DNA of 20,165 nucleotides from Lingula anatina. Its lineage: Eukaryota; Brachiopoda; Lingulata; Lingulida; Lingulidae. The position numbers and the translations under genes are program-made. Location of the stretch: assembly GCF_001039355.2 (NCBI RefSeq), contig NW_019773812.1:23823-43987 (forward strand). Reading direction: 5' to 3'. Under the pieces are notes generated by a model. That model was not told the origin of the DNA. It saw nothing but the letters and a program-made list of their open reading frames with translations, and ran no database searches. Numbering within the stretch: the stretch's first letter is position 1; each line of letters opens with the position of its first letter. Shown here in pieces: positions 1 to 9,551 of this stretch.

Positions 1-217
1 AGAATAGGAAGTCATACACTGGCAATCTAAATGTGACCTTGAAATTGACCGTTGACCTACTTTTCACCATGAACTGAACTTTGCAAATTTTGCTTCCCTT
101 TTATCTCCCAAACTGGCAGAGATAGGTCCAAAGTTACTTTTGAAGTTGAATAGGAAGTCATATACTGGCAATCTTACTGTGAAATTGACCTTTCACCTAA
201 CTTTTGATGAACTTTTG
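1..217. repeat. Diverged 146-bp direct tandem repeat at window edge
   Basis: The stretch beginning GAATAGGAAGTCATACACTGG at position 2 recurs as GAATAGGAAGTCATATACTGG at 148. Similarity continues through a TGACC/TTGACC-rich segment to about 75 and 214 respectively. The offset is 146 bp and the second copy is shorter and diverged. The repeat is cut by the window start, so its full array length is unknown. TGACCTTGA-type tandem repeats are common in molluscan intergenic DNA (general knowledge). No gene is seen here. Confidence 0.7.
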
Positions 218-240
218 ATATATTTTTTTGCATATTTTGA

Positions 241-390
241 AAATTCTTGTTGATTGCATTTTTACAGCTTGTCAAGCAAAAGACTGGTGGCTGTGTCCCT
301 TATTTTGTGTATGTGGGGGTCTATACGAATGCGCTTCCTCCAGCTGGTGGTACAATATTCGGAGGCGGTATCGCCTCTCTGATCCTCTAG
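241..390 (+). CDS. Possible terminal exon of an unrecognised gene
   Basis: A frame is open from 241 (after a TGA at 238-240) to a TAG at 388-390. A good 3' splice-site sequence, GCATTTTTACAG, ends at 267. The 40 codons from 268 to the stop are richer in G+C than the flanks. They read as a Gly-rich, hydrophobic tail (key parts KTGGCVPYF and PPAGGTIFGGG, ending ASLIL), which would suit a membrane or anchor-like C-terminus. A six-base hairpin, GAGGCG-GTAT-CGCCTC, lies near the stop. No upstream exon is in the window. I do not recognise the protein, and chance is a serious alternative. Confidence 0.25.
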   Translation, partial: KFLLIAFLQLVKQKTGGCVPYFVYVGVYTNALPPAGGTIFGGGIASLIL

Positions 391-1153
391 TTCTCTTTGT
401 TTCAGGAATTTGATTGTGGAAGCAAACAAATGTTTGTTGACCGTGTTGATGTATTTTATTTTAATGACTTTACAGATGTGATCAGTGTGTTGATGACATT
501 TTAACCATTTAGACTGCTCTCAGAAATTTTGTTAAAAATGTAAGAACCATCTATGACATGATTTAACAAAAAAAAATTGGATTTATTACCAGACAAGTGA
601 ATTTATTCAAGAATCTGAAAGAAGATAACTAAAATTTTCTGTTCTCAATAATTTCAGAATGACAATGGCAAACAGGCAGCTTTAATCCTCATAAACCTCC
701 AGTAGCATCTCAAGACTGGGAAATCAGCAACCCAGATGTCAGCATGGCTGTTGAGTTGTGGGTAACTTGTGGAGAGGACTACGGAGGACTTTGACTAGGT
801 GCGATACTTCCTGCTATATGACAGCCAAAGGTGCTGCCAACATATTGATAACCACCCAAAAGTTGTACCAGTAAAAGAACAGTAACTGTTATTAAATTCC
901 ATGTGGAAGTTAAAATGTAGCAACATTGCCGCCCTGCTCAGCTTGGAAAGAATTTGTTAAGACCAGTAAAAGTGAACAAATCATCCTATTTCTACTATTT
1001 CACATATGTACCACAAGTTTTATTTCTACTAGTACATATATGCATATGTAATACACCGTCATTTGTCAGTACACAATATAACGGCTTGAGTCTTTCAGGG
1101 AGTCAAATCATTTTATTGTAGCTGATTTAATTTTTCACTCATTATGATGGCAG
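391..1153. other. Intergenic stretch, no supported gene
   Basis: This is AT-rich DNA with no long open frame. A second acceptor-like site, TCAATAATTTCAG, ends at 657 and is followed by a 15-codon open stretch to a TAG. It could be an alternative last exon of whatever gene uses the exon-like segment at 268-390, but nothing else supports that. Confidence 0.5.
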
Positions 1154-2362
1154 TTATATCTGCAGAGATATAACTGAAGAGATGATTGGTTTTTGGAATA
1201 ATGTCAACCAAGCACAAACTGTCCACAGCGATTAACAGACCCACCTAGGCTTAAAGGTATTGTTCAATCAGTGATATGAAAATTCCTAATTCTACCAATA
1301 GCTCTATCCACGTGGATCCGTAGTGAAGCAATGGCCTGTGTTTCAATTACCTCCTCTGCCTCAGGTTGATCCTCTTTTCCAAGAAATGCTGGAATATTCA
1401 ATTTCACACCAAGAGGATCCGGCAAAGTTTGAAATGCGAATCCCTTGTCACCCATCACAGCATCCCCAGCTTGAAGCTCTCGCCTCAACAGGTCACTCCT
1501 TTCAGTGATTTCTCTGTCAGAGATGTTTCCAGTAAATAATTCTGAAACAAATACAATGGCACCCTGTGGTGGTGCTATGTCGATCAGTCCCTTCAATATA
1601 CACTGTATTTGTACCTTTGTGGTTGCTGTATATATATATGTCTGAGACTGCAGACGCAAGAAAGATGGCATTGCAACTTTGATTTCTGAACAATCAATTA
1701 TTACCCTGGTATCTGGATATTTGACTTTAAACTCTGCTGGCATGCTCTTGTTTACACTTTCCTTTGATGGCCACAGCTTGATGGAATGTAGCCTTAAATA
1801 AAGATAATTTGTCCACACAATGATCATGGAAGATACAGTGGACTGAGAAATCTGAAACCTTTATGCCAAGTCTGTCTCAAAAAGACCTGATCTTACCCTA
1901 TATAAAAAAGAAAAAATTCATCTTCAGGAGTTAACCTCCTTTTTCCACCTTTCTTCTTCTTATTGCCATCATATCTACAGTATGATCATATCTGATGTTA
2001 GAGCAATTCTCACCAGGACTAACAAACTCCAAAACTGAGTTAAAAACCAAGCGAGAGGGAAATCCAGTATGAAATTGTACATCACATTCATTAACTTCAT
2101 CGATGCCAAAAGGAGTACTGCATTTACTCTTCTTCTGCGTTTACTCTTTGTCTTCCTTCAAAGTCTTCCTTTCTCTTAAAAACCCATTTTCCTGCTGCAG
2201 TGTTTGTAATTGAGATATAAGTTCCTCCTCAGAAGGTTCTTTTTCTTGATGTAATTGTTTTTCAGGCTGTAGATCAGTAGGGCTCTCAAGGAAGTGAGCA
2301 GTGGCACAGCTTGTACCCATCATCAAGACAAAATTCCAGAATGAATCTACCATGGGATTTCT
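1154..2362 (-). pseudogene. Decayed DDE_Tnp_4-type transposase with HTH_Tnp_4 domain
   Basis: Read on the minus strand, this is one transposase scattered over three frames. From the N-terminus: an acceptor-like site (TTTACAG) precedes an exon start at 2362; then a Glu/Gln/Leu-rich coiled-coil linker (2353-2144); a TAA at 2141-2143; a segment containing HTGFPSRLVF and FVSPGEN (2138 to about 1935); a shift to LTPEDEFFLFY (about 1934-1902); another shift to GLFETDLA, a TAA at 1861-1863, then the helix-turn-helix RFQISQSTVS. The catalytic DDE_Tnp_4 part follows (1827-1267): first Asp in RVIIDCSEIK, second Asp in VMGDKGF, and HVDRAIGR where the family normally has Glu (HVER). A TGA at 1264-1266 sits where the family usually has Gly after NFHI-D. 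The C-terminus continues to IPLSLGG and, after a one-base shift near 1226, WTVCAWLTLFQKP, ending at 1154-1156. Related proteins often carry a THAP zinc finger further upstream; none was identified here. Several independent breaks make a working enzyme very unlikely. Domain assignment is from memory of the families. Confidence 0.88.
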
Positions 2363-4096
2363 CTGTAAAATTAATAAACAGATTAAGGAAAAAATGCAAG
2401 GAAGGCTGCTCTATATAAGTATTGGGGACATGTTTTCAAATAACATGGACAATATTGATATCTGGCCTATTTACCCTTGAAACTAGGCAAAATTTTGAAA
2501 GACTGACTCCCTTGTGAGGGATAAAAATCCAGTCAAGAATAAATTCTTGAATATAAGAGAAATGAAGAACACTTTTTGATAAAGAAATATGACATGCTTA
2601 CAAGTAAAAAAAGTTGAGATACTTTATGAAATATATTTTTGTCATTTTACTGTTATTACATATTGCAATGAGTGAAAAATTTGTAAGGACTCCCTAGTGA
2701 TGATAATGAGATAAACTTGACAGAGAAAGTGCTCAAAGTAAGAATTATCAGAATGTGTTAATGCTTGTCATAATTTTGATACTTGTTGACATTTAGTGTT
2801 TCTTTGGCTCGTAATTAGCAAGATCAGGAAATAGTGATTTTGTTGTGTGTTTAGTGTTGTTGAAGAGGAAAAATACCCAACAAGCCTGTTCTCACAGACC
2901 TGGAAGTGACATCTCGATCTTTTCACCATTATGATTTCTGAATTTAAGGCAGAGTTCACTTACGTTAATATAATTATACCTTATAATGATATGAATTGTA
3001 GTAATACTAAGAACAGAATCCAATGTATGATATATGTGTCAATATATTATATTATAAACAGCAATTATCAGAAGTATGATTATAATAAAATTATATTGTG
3101 TTTATTCAAGAAATTATTTATTTATTTGTTTAAGATATGTTCAATGTGTCCTGCATATTGACATTAATTCACGCAGCTGGCTGTGCATCACTGACACACG
3201 AGCCGAATGATCGATCCACCGCTTAGAGTATAGGAAGCTTCAGTAGGCGGTCGAGCAACGTTAAAAATCGCGCAACTTTCCACGCACAGCTTGAATTATT
3301 ATATTTAGGTAATCAAAAGAAAAAGTGACAGACAAAAACAGTTTAAAAAATTTGAAAGTTGAATCTTTCGAGTGAAAAGGATGAATTAAAAAAGACTAAA
3401 ACCTCTTATGAAGTAAATTTGTGATACTTTTCTAAGTCTTTGCGGCTGATCGTCCCTGTTACAATATAACTAAAGATTTTAAGCCTATATTTACATCTTG
3501 TCAGTGGTTTTTGACAGTGATAAAAAAGCTTAGAACGGACTTAGTAAGGACTGATATATAATAAAATGTTTGCTCGCCATGACCGTCTACTGGTGCTGAT
3601 ATTTGGCTACCTATGTAAAGATAGAAACTGGGGTCGTCAACAGCAAGCAGGCATCGGGTTAATACCGGTTCAGAATAACGTGGGAGTGGAAAAGGACAAC
3701 CAACTCTGGCTGAATGATAAATAATTGTTTCAAACTATTTCACGGAAGCGTATATTAATGACACCCCACGCCCCTTCACCTAACCCCAGCAGCTGAAGTC
3801 TTAAAAACAACGGCACTGTGAGGGCGTTTTAAACTATTTTATCCACGCTTTATTGCAGTAAAAATAAACTAACAAAATAATTACAAGAGCGAGGTAGCGG
3901 TTTGTCTGTTAAATAGGAATGGACGACGCACATTAAAATGTCTAGAGAGTTATTCACAGTAATATTTTTGTGAATAGTTATATTTTGTTTATTCATATTA
4001 TCACAGGTCCTTTGCTAACATATACCCCCGCAAAAATTAAACCACTTACCTCAACCACAACACAAATGTGAGCTTAAATGAAGATGAATTAGTATA
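2363..4096. other. AT-rich intergenic region, no supported gene
   Basis: I see no recognisable gene. The open frames at 2768-2959 and 2931-3161 are low-complexity and AT-driven. A 52-codon ATG frame at 3566-3724 (starting MFARHDRLLV) is slightly richer in G+C but matches nothing I know. Around 3164-3299 there is a weak inverted repeat: TAATTCA plus GCTGTGC on the left, and GCACAGC plus TGAATTA on the right. It may be the remains of a small foldback element. Confidence 0.5.
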
Positions 4097-4129
4097 GTTT
4101 TTTTATTTATTCATTTATTTATTTATTAT
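4097..4129. repeat. (TTTA)n-like simple repeat
   Basis: A run of T followed by imperfect TTTA/TTCA tetranucleotides. This is a short microsatellite with no linked gene. Confidence 0.7.
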
Positions 4130-4544
4130 TGTGCAGAAAGTAGACTTTGACAGTAAAATAATTTCAATATTCCTCACATGATGCAAAAACGTTTATTCTT
4201 CCTTCTTCCATGCACATAATGCGGCACATATTTGTACCAATTTTGAAATGACTCGTGCGCTACCTCCAGAAAAACGTCAAATGTCATATTTCTTGCATCT
4301 GTTTTAAAATTGGTTTGCTTCGCTAAATTCTTCTTATTACAAAATAGTTTGTAATTTAGAGCGTCATATTAGACACGCTGAAGGGTGCAGAAAGATAACT
4401 AGTTTTTAAAACGGGTTGTATATATTCTCATGAAATATTTTATTTTGTAAGAAATCCGTCCTAACTTCTGCATATACATGTAGCTCCCTCTTTCGACGTA
4501 CTTGGAACTCACTGTTTCACAGCGAGAGATATCATAATGCGCGA

Positions 4545-4960
4545 TGATTGACGTTAGTTTTTTTTACCCGCCAATCAAGCTGTTATTACTTGACAGCAAC
4601 AATCAAAACTAATTGAATTTGATTGGCATCTTGTCAATCAAAGGATGTAGGGAGCTTGAGTTTACCGTGTTCCACGACTATAGTGATTGCCTGTGTAATG
4701 AATGTGATTGACGTTTGTTTATATAACCCGTCAATCAAGATGTTATTACTTGACAGCCTCTATCAAAACTAATTGAATTTGATTGGCACCTTGTCAATCA
4801 AAGGATGTGAATACTGGAGCTTTACATATTCGGAAAGAAGAGTGTAGTAATTGTGATTGACGTCTGTTTATAAAACTGTTATTCAAAGCCTTATGCGCTT
4901 TACAGCTTCCATCAAAGTTGAATTAGCCTGTTTGAATTTGATTCATACCTTTTATAACAA
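4545..4960. repeat. About 150-160 bp tandem array rich in TGATTGAC / GTCAATCA sites
   Basis: Three consecutive units begin TGATTGACGT at 4545, 4705 and 4854, giving periods of 160 and 149 bp. Units 1 and 2 are close copies: each has TGATTGACGT, then a reverse-strand site (GCCAATCAAG in unit 1, GTCAATCAAG in unit 2), then TGTTATTACTTGACAGC, ATCAAAACTAATTGAATTT, GATTGGCA and finally CTTGTCAATCAAAGGATGT. Unit 3 keeps the start and then decays. Within unit 2, GATTGACG (4706) and CGTCAATC (4729) form an 8-bp perfect inverted repeat. The motifs resemble PBX-Meis/Prep sites (consensus TGATTGACAG) and CCAAT boxes, but regulatory function is inference. Confidence 0.75.
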
Positions 4961-6574
4961 TACATGTAACATTCTGGAGGTAAGAGACTTTATTACCTTT
5001 TCGCAGCGCGTTAAAAACGTCGGGCTCTTTATTTCAACCGAGAGACTACATGGAATTTAACAACATGAAAGAGTCCCGGTTTTTTCACAGGCGTTTTTAA
5101 TTGTACTAAAAGTCAGTTGTCTGTTTCAGGATATGATGTAAAATGACTACACATGAATTAGCATTGTTGTCGATGCTTGTTGCTCCATAATCCTTCCTTG
5201 GGAGCTCATACGAAATCGAAACGCCGTATACGAACTGAACATATTACTTTAATCATACTCATGTTCTTTTAATTTAGACCCAATGAATATTTTTGGATCA
5301 TTTTTAAAAAACGAGGTGTATAAAATGTGAAACCTCGTCATCTTTTTCATGAGCTACGGAGGAAAAAATGCCGAGATAATGATGTTTGTGGCCAGGTAAA
5401 ATCAGAAAGTAACGGTTTTGTTCGTTCCTTAAAAAGAACCCGGGCAATAAGTAGCCCGTCGCTGTATATTGACATGAGCGTGCGTGAAAACTCTTGTTTT
5501 TAAATAAACTACACAATTAAAACTGCCAAATTAAAACTGAAAAAAAATATGTGATATATTGGTAGTACTTAATAAGTATAAAAAACTCGAACTTTCAATA
5601 ACGTGTGAATGATTTAAGTAATAATGTAATAAGTCGGGTTGGTTCAATCAAAGACTTCAATTCATTGGTTTAATTTATTGAAGTTGTTCTTTCAATATTA
5701 TGTACTGTATTTCACCAGATTAGTTAAAAATCTCTTTTCATTATATATAAAATTGATGCTACGCCGTATAAGAATTAATATTTGATCTAATATTTACTTG
5801 AAAACATACTTTTTATCTAATTTATTTCATTCTACTTTTTAAGTAAAAAATTGTTTCTACATGTAATTCAGTATTAACAATATCATCTTTGCCTTGGCTC
5901 TTCTAGCACATTTTCTGAAATTTTTGTCCGAAGGCGCCTATTATAACCTTAGGTATCCTGACATGCTTTTTGCCCTATAATATTCTACATGCAGTTTATT
6001 AGTGTTTCATACAGCAAATGAGACTTATATGAATTTTTTTTCTCTCCCAGTAATTTTTTTCAAGAAATCTAGCATATTGGATTACCTGACCCGATGTTTC
6101 TATAACCCAGACTAGGTAAACATCTTCCATAGTTTTGAGCTCAGGAACTATTGCGGATCCCACGCCAAACGATCACAAACAACGGGAAAATGTTCACACC
6201 TTTATTCACGCACATACACTGACATGGTGAAACTAAAAAATAACAAAATAATGAAAGATAAACACCAAACTGATAATATAAAAATACACAAATATAATAT
6301 AAACTGAATACAAATATAAAAAGAAATAATGAATAAATTATAAGAAACGGGAAATGTTGTGCATAGGCCTACTATAAATTTGGCTAGACAAAACGACTTA
6401 TGCTTTTACATATACATTGTGCAAATGGTTAACAATACGCACAGAGAAATGTGGCTTTTCCTTCCCGATGGTGATCCACAGATTTTGCCGAAGTGACTAC
6501 ACTAAATCTTGAGACTGTCACTTGGCGATCTGAGCCTTCTGCAAACGCGGCCGCGCCCAGAACTACTGCTGGCC

Positions 6575-6575
<1 letters not shown>
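4961..6575. other. AT-rich intergenic region, no supported gene
   Basis: No convincing gene. The minus-strand frame 5304-5516 contains a segment at 5395-5425 (AAAATCAGAAAGTAACGGTTTTGTTCG) that resembles 2819-2846 in the same orientation, so it is probably part of a dispersed repeat. A small hairpin, CGGGC...GCCCG, lies at 5440-5458. The rest is AT-rich. The frame crossing the TA tract (6429-6824) is treated as spurious. Confidence 0.5.

Positions 6576-6631
<56 letters not shown>
6576..6631. repeat. (TA)28 microsatellite
   Basis: An uninterrupted TA run of 56 bases, flanked by a GC-rich segment (GCGGCCGCGCCC) on the left and ACTGAGCAAATC on the right. It creates an artificial Tyr-Ile repeat in a minus-strand open frame. 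Confidence 0.97.
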
Positions 6632-6632
<1 letters not shown>

Positions 6633-6690
6633 TGAGCAAATCATTTGCATAACAAAACAAAGATGATTAGTAATACGACCGTAATCGCAA

Positions 6691-6714
6691 CTTGTTGTCG
6701 TAAGCGACAACAAG
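6691..6714. repeat. Perfect 10-bp hairpin with 4-base loop
   Basis: CTTGTTGTCG, loop TAAG, then CGACAACAAG: the arms match exactly. No T-run follows and no gene ends here, so this is not a terminator. It may be part of a foldback or rolling-circle-type element. Confidence 0.9.
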
Positions 6715-6969
6715 AAAAGTCGGTTTGTCAGCAGATAAGTCAAAGGGAGCTGAACAGAAGAACCGGGGGCGGAAGGCAAGTCTTGACACTGGTCTCTTTT
6801 ACTACGTAAACACAACAAGTGCACTCAAGAAATTATGTACGAGGTAACTACATATCTTGGCTTCCTTTGCCCCAAATTTCCCCTTAAATTACCCACAGAT
6901 ACAGATCCTTATTAAGCCCCGACTTGAGTGATATTCACAAGTAAACCGAAATGCCGCTAAATCCTATTA

Positions 6970-6973
<4 letters not shown>

Positions 6974-7007
<34 letters not shown>
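6974..7007. repeat. (CT)17 microsatellite
   Basis: An uninterrupted CT run of 34 bases, located just beyond the probable 3' end of the minus-strand TRIM transcript. Confidence 0.95.
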
Positions 7008-7010
<3 letters not shown>

Positions 7011-7011
<1 letters not shown>

Positions 7012-7016
7012 TTATT
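7011..7016 (-). terminator. Candidate polyadenylation signal of the TRIM gene
   Basis: TTTATT on the plus strand reads AATAAA on the minus strand, about 280 bases past the TRIM stop codon. It is the first canonical hexamer I found downstream. A six-base signal in AT-rich DNA is weak evidence on its own. Confidence 0.4.
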
Positions 7017-7293
7017 TTAATCTAAATACAAATAAGGTTGATTTAGAATTTACTTGATGGAAAACAGAAATTGATACAGGCTTTATATAAGAAGTCGATC
7101 CATTTTCTATTGAACAGATCTTTTTTTATGGCAGATAGTAAAGCGCCGTCTCATGAACGTTATTTGTTATCTGGATTATTAATAAATGTTTAAATGCTAA
7201 ATACTGTTTTTACAGGGTAGTGTGTTCATTATTTTCTCTTCAGTGATTGATATCATAATTTAAACATCATAGCAGTATCAAAATATATTTATG

Positions 7294-9504
7294 TCATTGT
7301 TTACCAATATACTTATACGTGGATATCTCACATCGGATAGTTCCAACAACAAGCTCTCCGTTCCTGTTAACATCAACTGATATAGGATGCCCAATGTAGT
7401 CACTCCTTGTCAGAATGTAACGAACAAACCTTCCGTCTGAACCAAGGACAACCACCCTGTGATTATTGAAGTCAGCTATAAAAATGTGTCCAAACTCATC
7501 TACGCACACGCCTCGTGGATAATTTAGTTGTCCGTCTCCACTTCCACTCTGACCTCGTGCTCCGTATTGGAAAATGACGTCGCCCTGGGGTGTCACTGCA
7601 TACACACAGTGGATACCGAAGTCGCTGACTATGACTGCATTGATGATGTGGTGGTATGCACAGCGCAGTGTGCTCTTACTACACATTGGGATAGGAATTC
7701 TGTTTACAAGTTGAAAAGATGGCATGTAGTACACACAGATGCACTGTGCACCACTATCACACACGTACACCTTACCCTCTGTACGGTCCACAGTGACACC
7801 CCAGGGGTCAGACATATCACCCTGACCAAAACATTGGATAACCTGACCCGATGTTGAATACAGCCTACACTCTTTATCGTCACAGGTGACCAAAAATCTA
7901 TCGTTACTGACTGTACTGATACACCTCACCCCTACCTCTATACTGACCTCACACTTACTTTGACCTGTGCTGGAGAATACGGACACTATATCACTAGACC
8001 GTACCACTAAAACACATCCGTTATCTATGCACTGGATATCCCACGGCCAGTCATTCACATTATAACAAATACACTGCTCTGGTGTTTCAAGAAATGTGAC
8101 TCTCTGAAATTCCATCAGCTCGGGATAGTACTCTCTCTCTTGTTTCAAACTTCCAAAATATGCATCCAAGGGACCCCGGTATGTTTTGGCCGTAATGGAC
8201 CCCGTTTTGATGGACAGCGGCCGTGGTTCAGGGATTTTAGGAAACTGTAGCACAATGTCCATTTGTGTTTGCCCCGGTGTAAATGTTATTTTGGTGATCT
8301 TGGTATCAAAGCCTGGTTCTACTGTCCGTAACTTCTGGATTCTAGTTTGAAGTGTTTTAGAGTGGGACATGACTTCAATGTCAGAACCAGTGTCTGTGAG
8401 CTGCTGAGCGAAATCACGAATGCTCTGGATGGAAATCATGTTCATTTCTTGCTTGTCCTTTTCAGCCTCTAGAGTCTTCATCTGCGTGGAGGTTAGTGCC
8501 TTAACTTCTGCAGTCAATTCGTCGCTTTTTCCATCTATAACTTTCTGCATTTCGATGTAATCTGACTGTACTTTTGTTTGGTACGTTTCCAAATGGTGTT
8601 TCATACTTCTTAAATACGTGTCGATCTGTTGACGTAAGTCTTTCTCTACTTGTTGATAATAATCGTTCAGTTCTCTTTCAATGGTTTTACTATTTTCCCT
8701 TATCTCCTTCGTCATAGCTAATTTTTGAGAATCCACCAAATGAAAAACCTTTGTCTGATGTTCTGTCAGCCTCTCTTCCGTTCGTGCAATGGCTCTCTCT
8801 GCCCTTTCAAAACGAGATTGTTTTGCACTCTGACTTGGGAGACATCTCATGTTTTCTTGTATTAATTCTCGTTGAACTTTCACCACATCCCCGATTTTTC
8901 TAAAGTCGTGTTTACTGTGAGTTTCCAAAATACAATCTCTACATGCCACGGTGTCATCCTCTTCACAATAGAATGCCAACAACTCACTGTCGTGTTTGTC
9001 GCAGTATTGAGCTTTATCTAATACGTGACGTAATTGTTCTCGTATGATAGCTGGGTTAGCTGACAGATCTACTTGTGACAGGGATACAAATGAGTGGCCC
9101 TCACATGCGGGTATTTTGTCGTGAATGTCACGACATGTAGCGCACAGTTGGTTGTTTTTTGGGCATCCTTGGCACAAGAAAGTGGCCTCTTTCTGGTTAC
9201 AATACTCACAAAGTCTCCCCTCTGACGCTTTCTGGCCTTTGGTACATTCTTTTACTTTTGTTAGGAAGAAGTTTTTCACGAGAGTTTCTAACCCACCTGG
9301 TGGTACGGGGGCCTCTTGGCGACACACGGGACAGGAGAACTTATTCTGGACACCATTCTTGGCTGCATGGTCAGCAATGCATTCCAGGCAGAAAGTGTGG
9401 TAACAGGGGAGCACTCTCGGGTCTTTATATTCTCCAAGACACATATGACACGTTAGAAAGTTCTCGTTGAAGATGTTATACATCTCCTTCGAAGCCATTG
9501 CCAT
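7294..9504 (-). CDS. TRIM-family RING E3 ubiquitin ligase with C-terminal NHL-like beta-propeller
   Basis: The 736-residue protein is encoded by one uninterrupted exon. Residues 19-61 are a C3HC4 RING (C19-x2-C22, C34-x-H36, C39-x2-C42, C58-PV-C61), with Arg62 at the usual linchpin position, so E2-dependent ubiquitin transfer is likely. B-box 1 spans about 99-137 (C99, C102, C111, C114, C121, C124, H128, H137). B-box 2 spans 168-199 with the full set C168, H171, C180, D183, C188, C191, H196, H199. A charged coiled coil follows (about 225-365) and should mediate dimerisation. The last roughly 270 residues carry NHL-like propeller blades (DPWGVTVD...VYVCDS; YPRGVCVDEFGHIFIADFNNHRVVVL) and presumably bind substrate or RNA. 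The protein has no signal peptide or membrane segment, so it should be cytosolic. The first ATG (AxT-ATG-G) is used; a second ATG two codons on has an equally good context. Bivalves have many intronless TRIM genes linked to innate immunity, but a specific role here is inference. The nearest vertebrate relatives by architecture are TRIM2/3/71 and TRIM56-like proteins; no orthology is claimed. Confidence 0.95.
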   Translation of the reverse strand: MAMASKEMYNIFNENFLTCHMCLGEYKDPRVLPCYHTFCLECIADHAAKNGVQNKFSCPVCRQEAPVPPGGLETLVKNFFLTKVKECTKGQKASEGRLCEYCNQKEATFLCQGCPKNNQLCATCRDIHDKIPACEGHSFVSLSQVDLSANPAIIREQLRHVLDKAQYCDKHDSELLAFYCEEDDTVACRDCILETHSKHDFRKIGDVVKVQRELIQENMRCLPSQSAKQSRFERAERAIARTEERLTEHQTKVFHLVDSQKLAMTKEIRENSKTIERELNDYYQQVEKDLRQQIDTYLRSMKHHLETYQTKVQSDYIEMQKVIDGKSDELTAEVKALTSTQMKTLEAEKDKQEMNMISIQSIRDFAQQLTDTGSDIEVMSHSKTLQTRIQKLRTVEPGFDTKITKITFTPGQTQMDIVLQFPKIPEPRPLSIKTGSITAKTYRGPLDAYFGSLKQEREYYPELMEFQRVTFLETPEQCICYNVNDWPWDIQCIDNGCVLVVRSSDIVSVFSSTGQSKCEVSIEVGVRCISTVSNDRFLVTCDDKECRLYSTSGQVIQCFGQGDMSDPWGVTVDRTEGKVYVCDSGAQCICVYYMPSFQLVNRIPIPMCSKSTLRCAYHHIINAVIVSDFGIHCVYAVTPQGDVIFQYGARGQSGSGDGQLNYPRGVCVDEFGHIFIADFNNHRVVVLGSDGRFVRYILTRSDYIGHPISVDVNRNGELVVGTIRCEISTYKYIGKQ

Positions 9505-9533
9505 AGTATTTTAGCGCCCAGAGTGGGCACAGC

Positions 9534-9544
9534 GCCCCGCCCCC
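9534..9544 (-). promoter_or_regulatory. GC box upstream of the TRIM start codon
   Basis: GCCCCGCCCCC (GGGGGCGGGGC on the coding strand) lies 30 bases upstream of the TRIM ATG and matches the Sp1/KLF consensus. It sits inside an unusually GC-rich patch (about 9510-9580) in otherwise AT-rich DNA, consistent with a compact TATA-less promoter. It would have to lie in the 5' UTR or core promoter. Confidence 0.45.
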
Positions 9545-9551
9545 TACATAA

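Noticed and set aside
1323-1508. Plus-strand open frame in the transposase region
   Set aside because: Antisense shadow of the DDE_Tnp_4 domain.
2931-3161. 76-codon plus-strand open frame
   Set aside because: AT-driven Ile/Tyr/Asn/Lys-rich composition, with no motif or context.
4545-4960. CRISPR-like array
   Set aside because: Units are 149-160 bp, diverged and abutting, with no short repeat/spacer pattern, in a eukaryotic context.
6429-6824. 131-codon minus-strand open frame across the TA tract
   Set aside because: Its middle is a Tyr-Ile run made by (TA)28, the flanks have no recognisable domain, and the frame depends on tract length.
7528-7857. Plus-strand open frame inside the TRIM gene
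   Set aside because: It is antisense to the propeller coding region and has no independent protein features; the same holds for 9125-9403 and 9159-9470.
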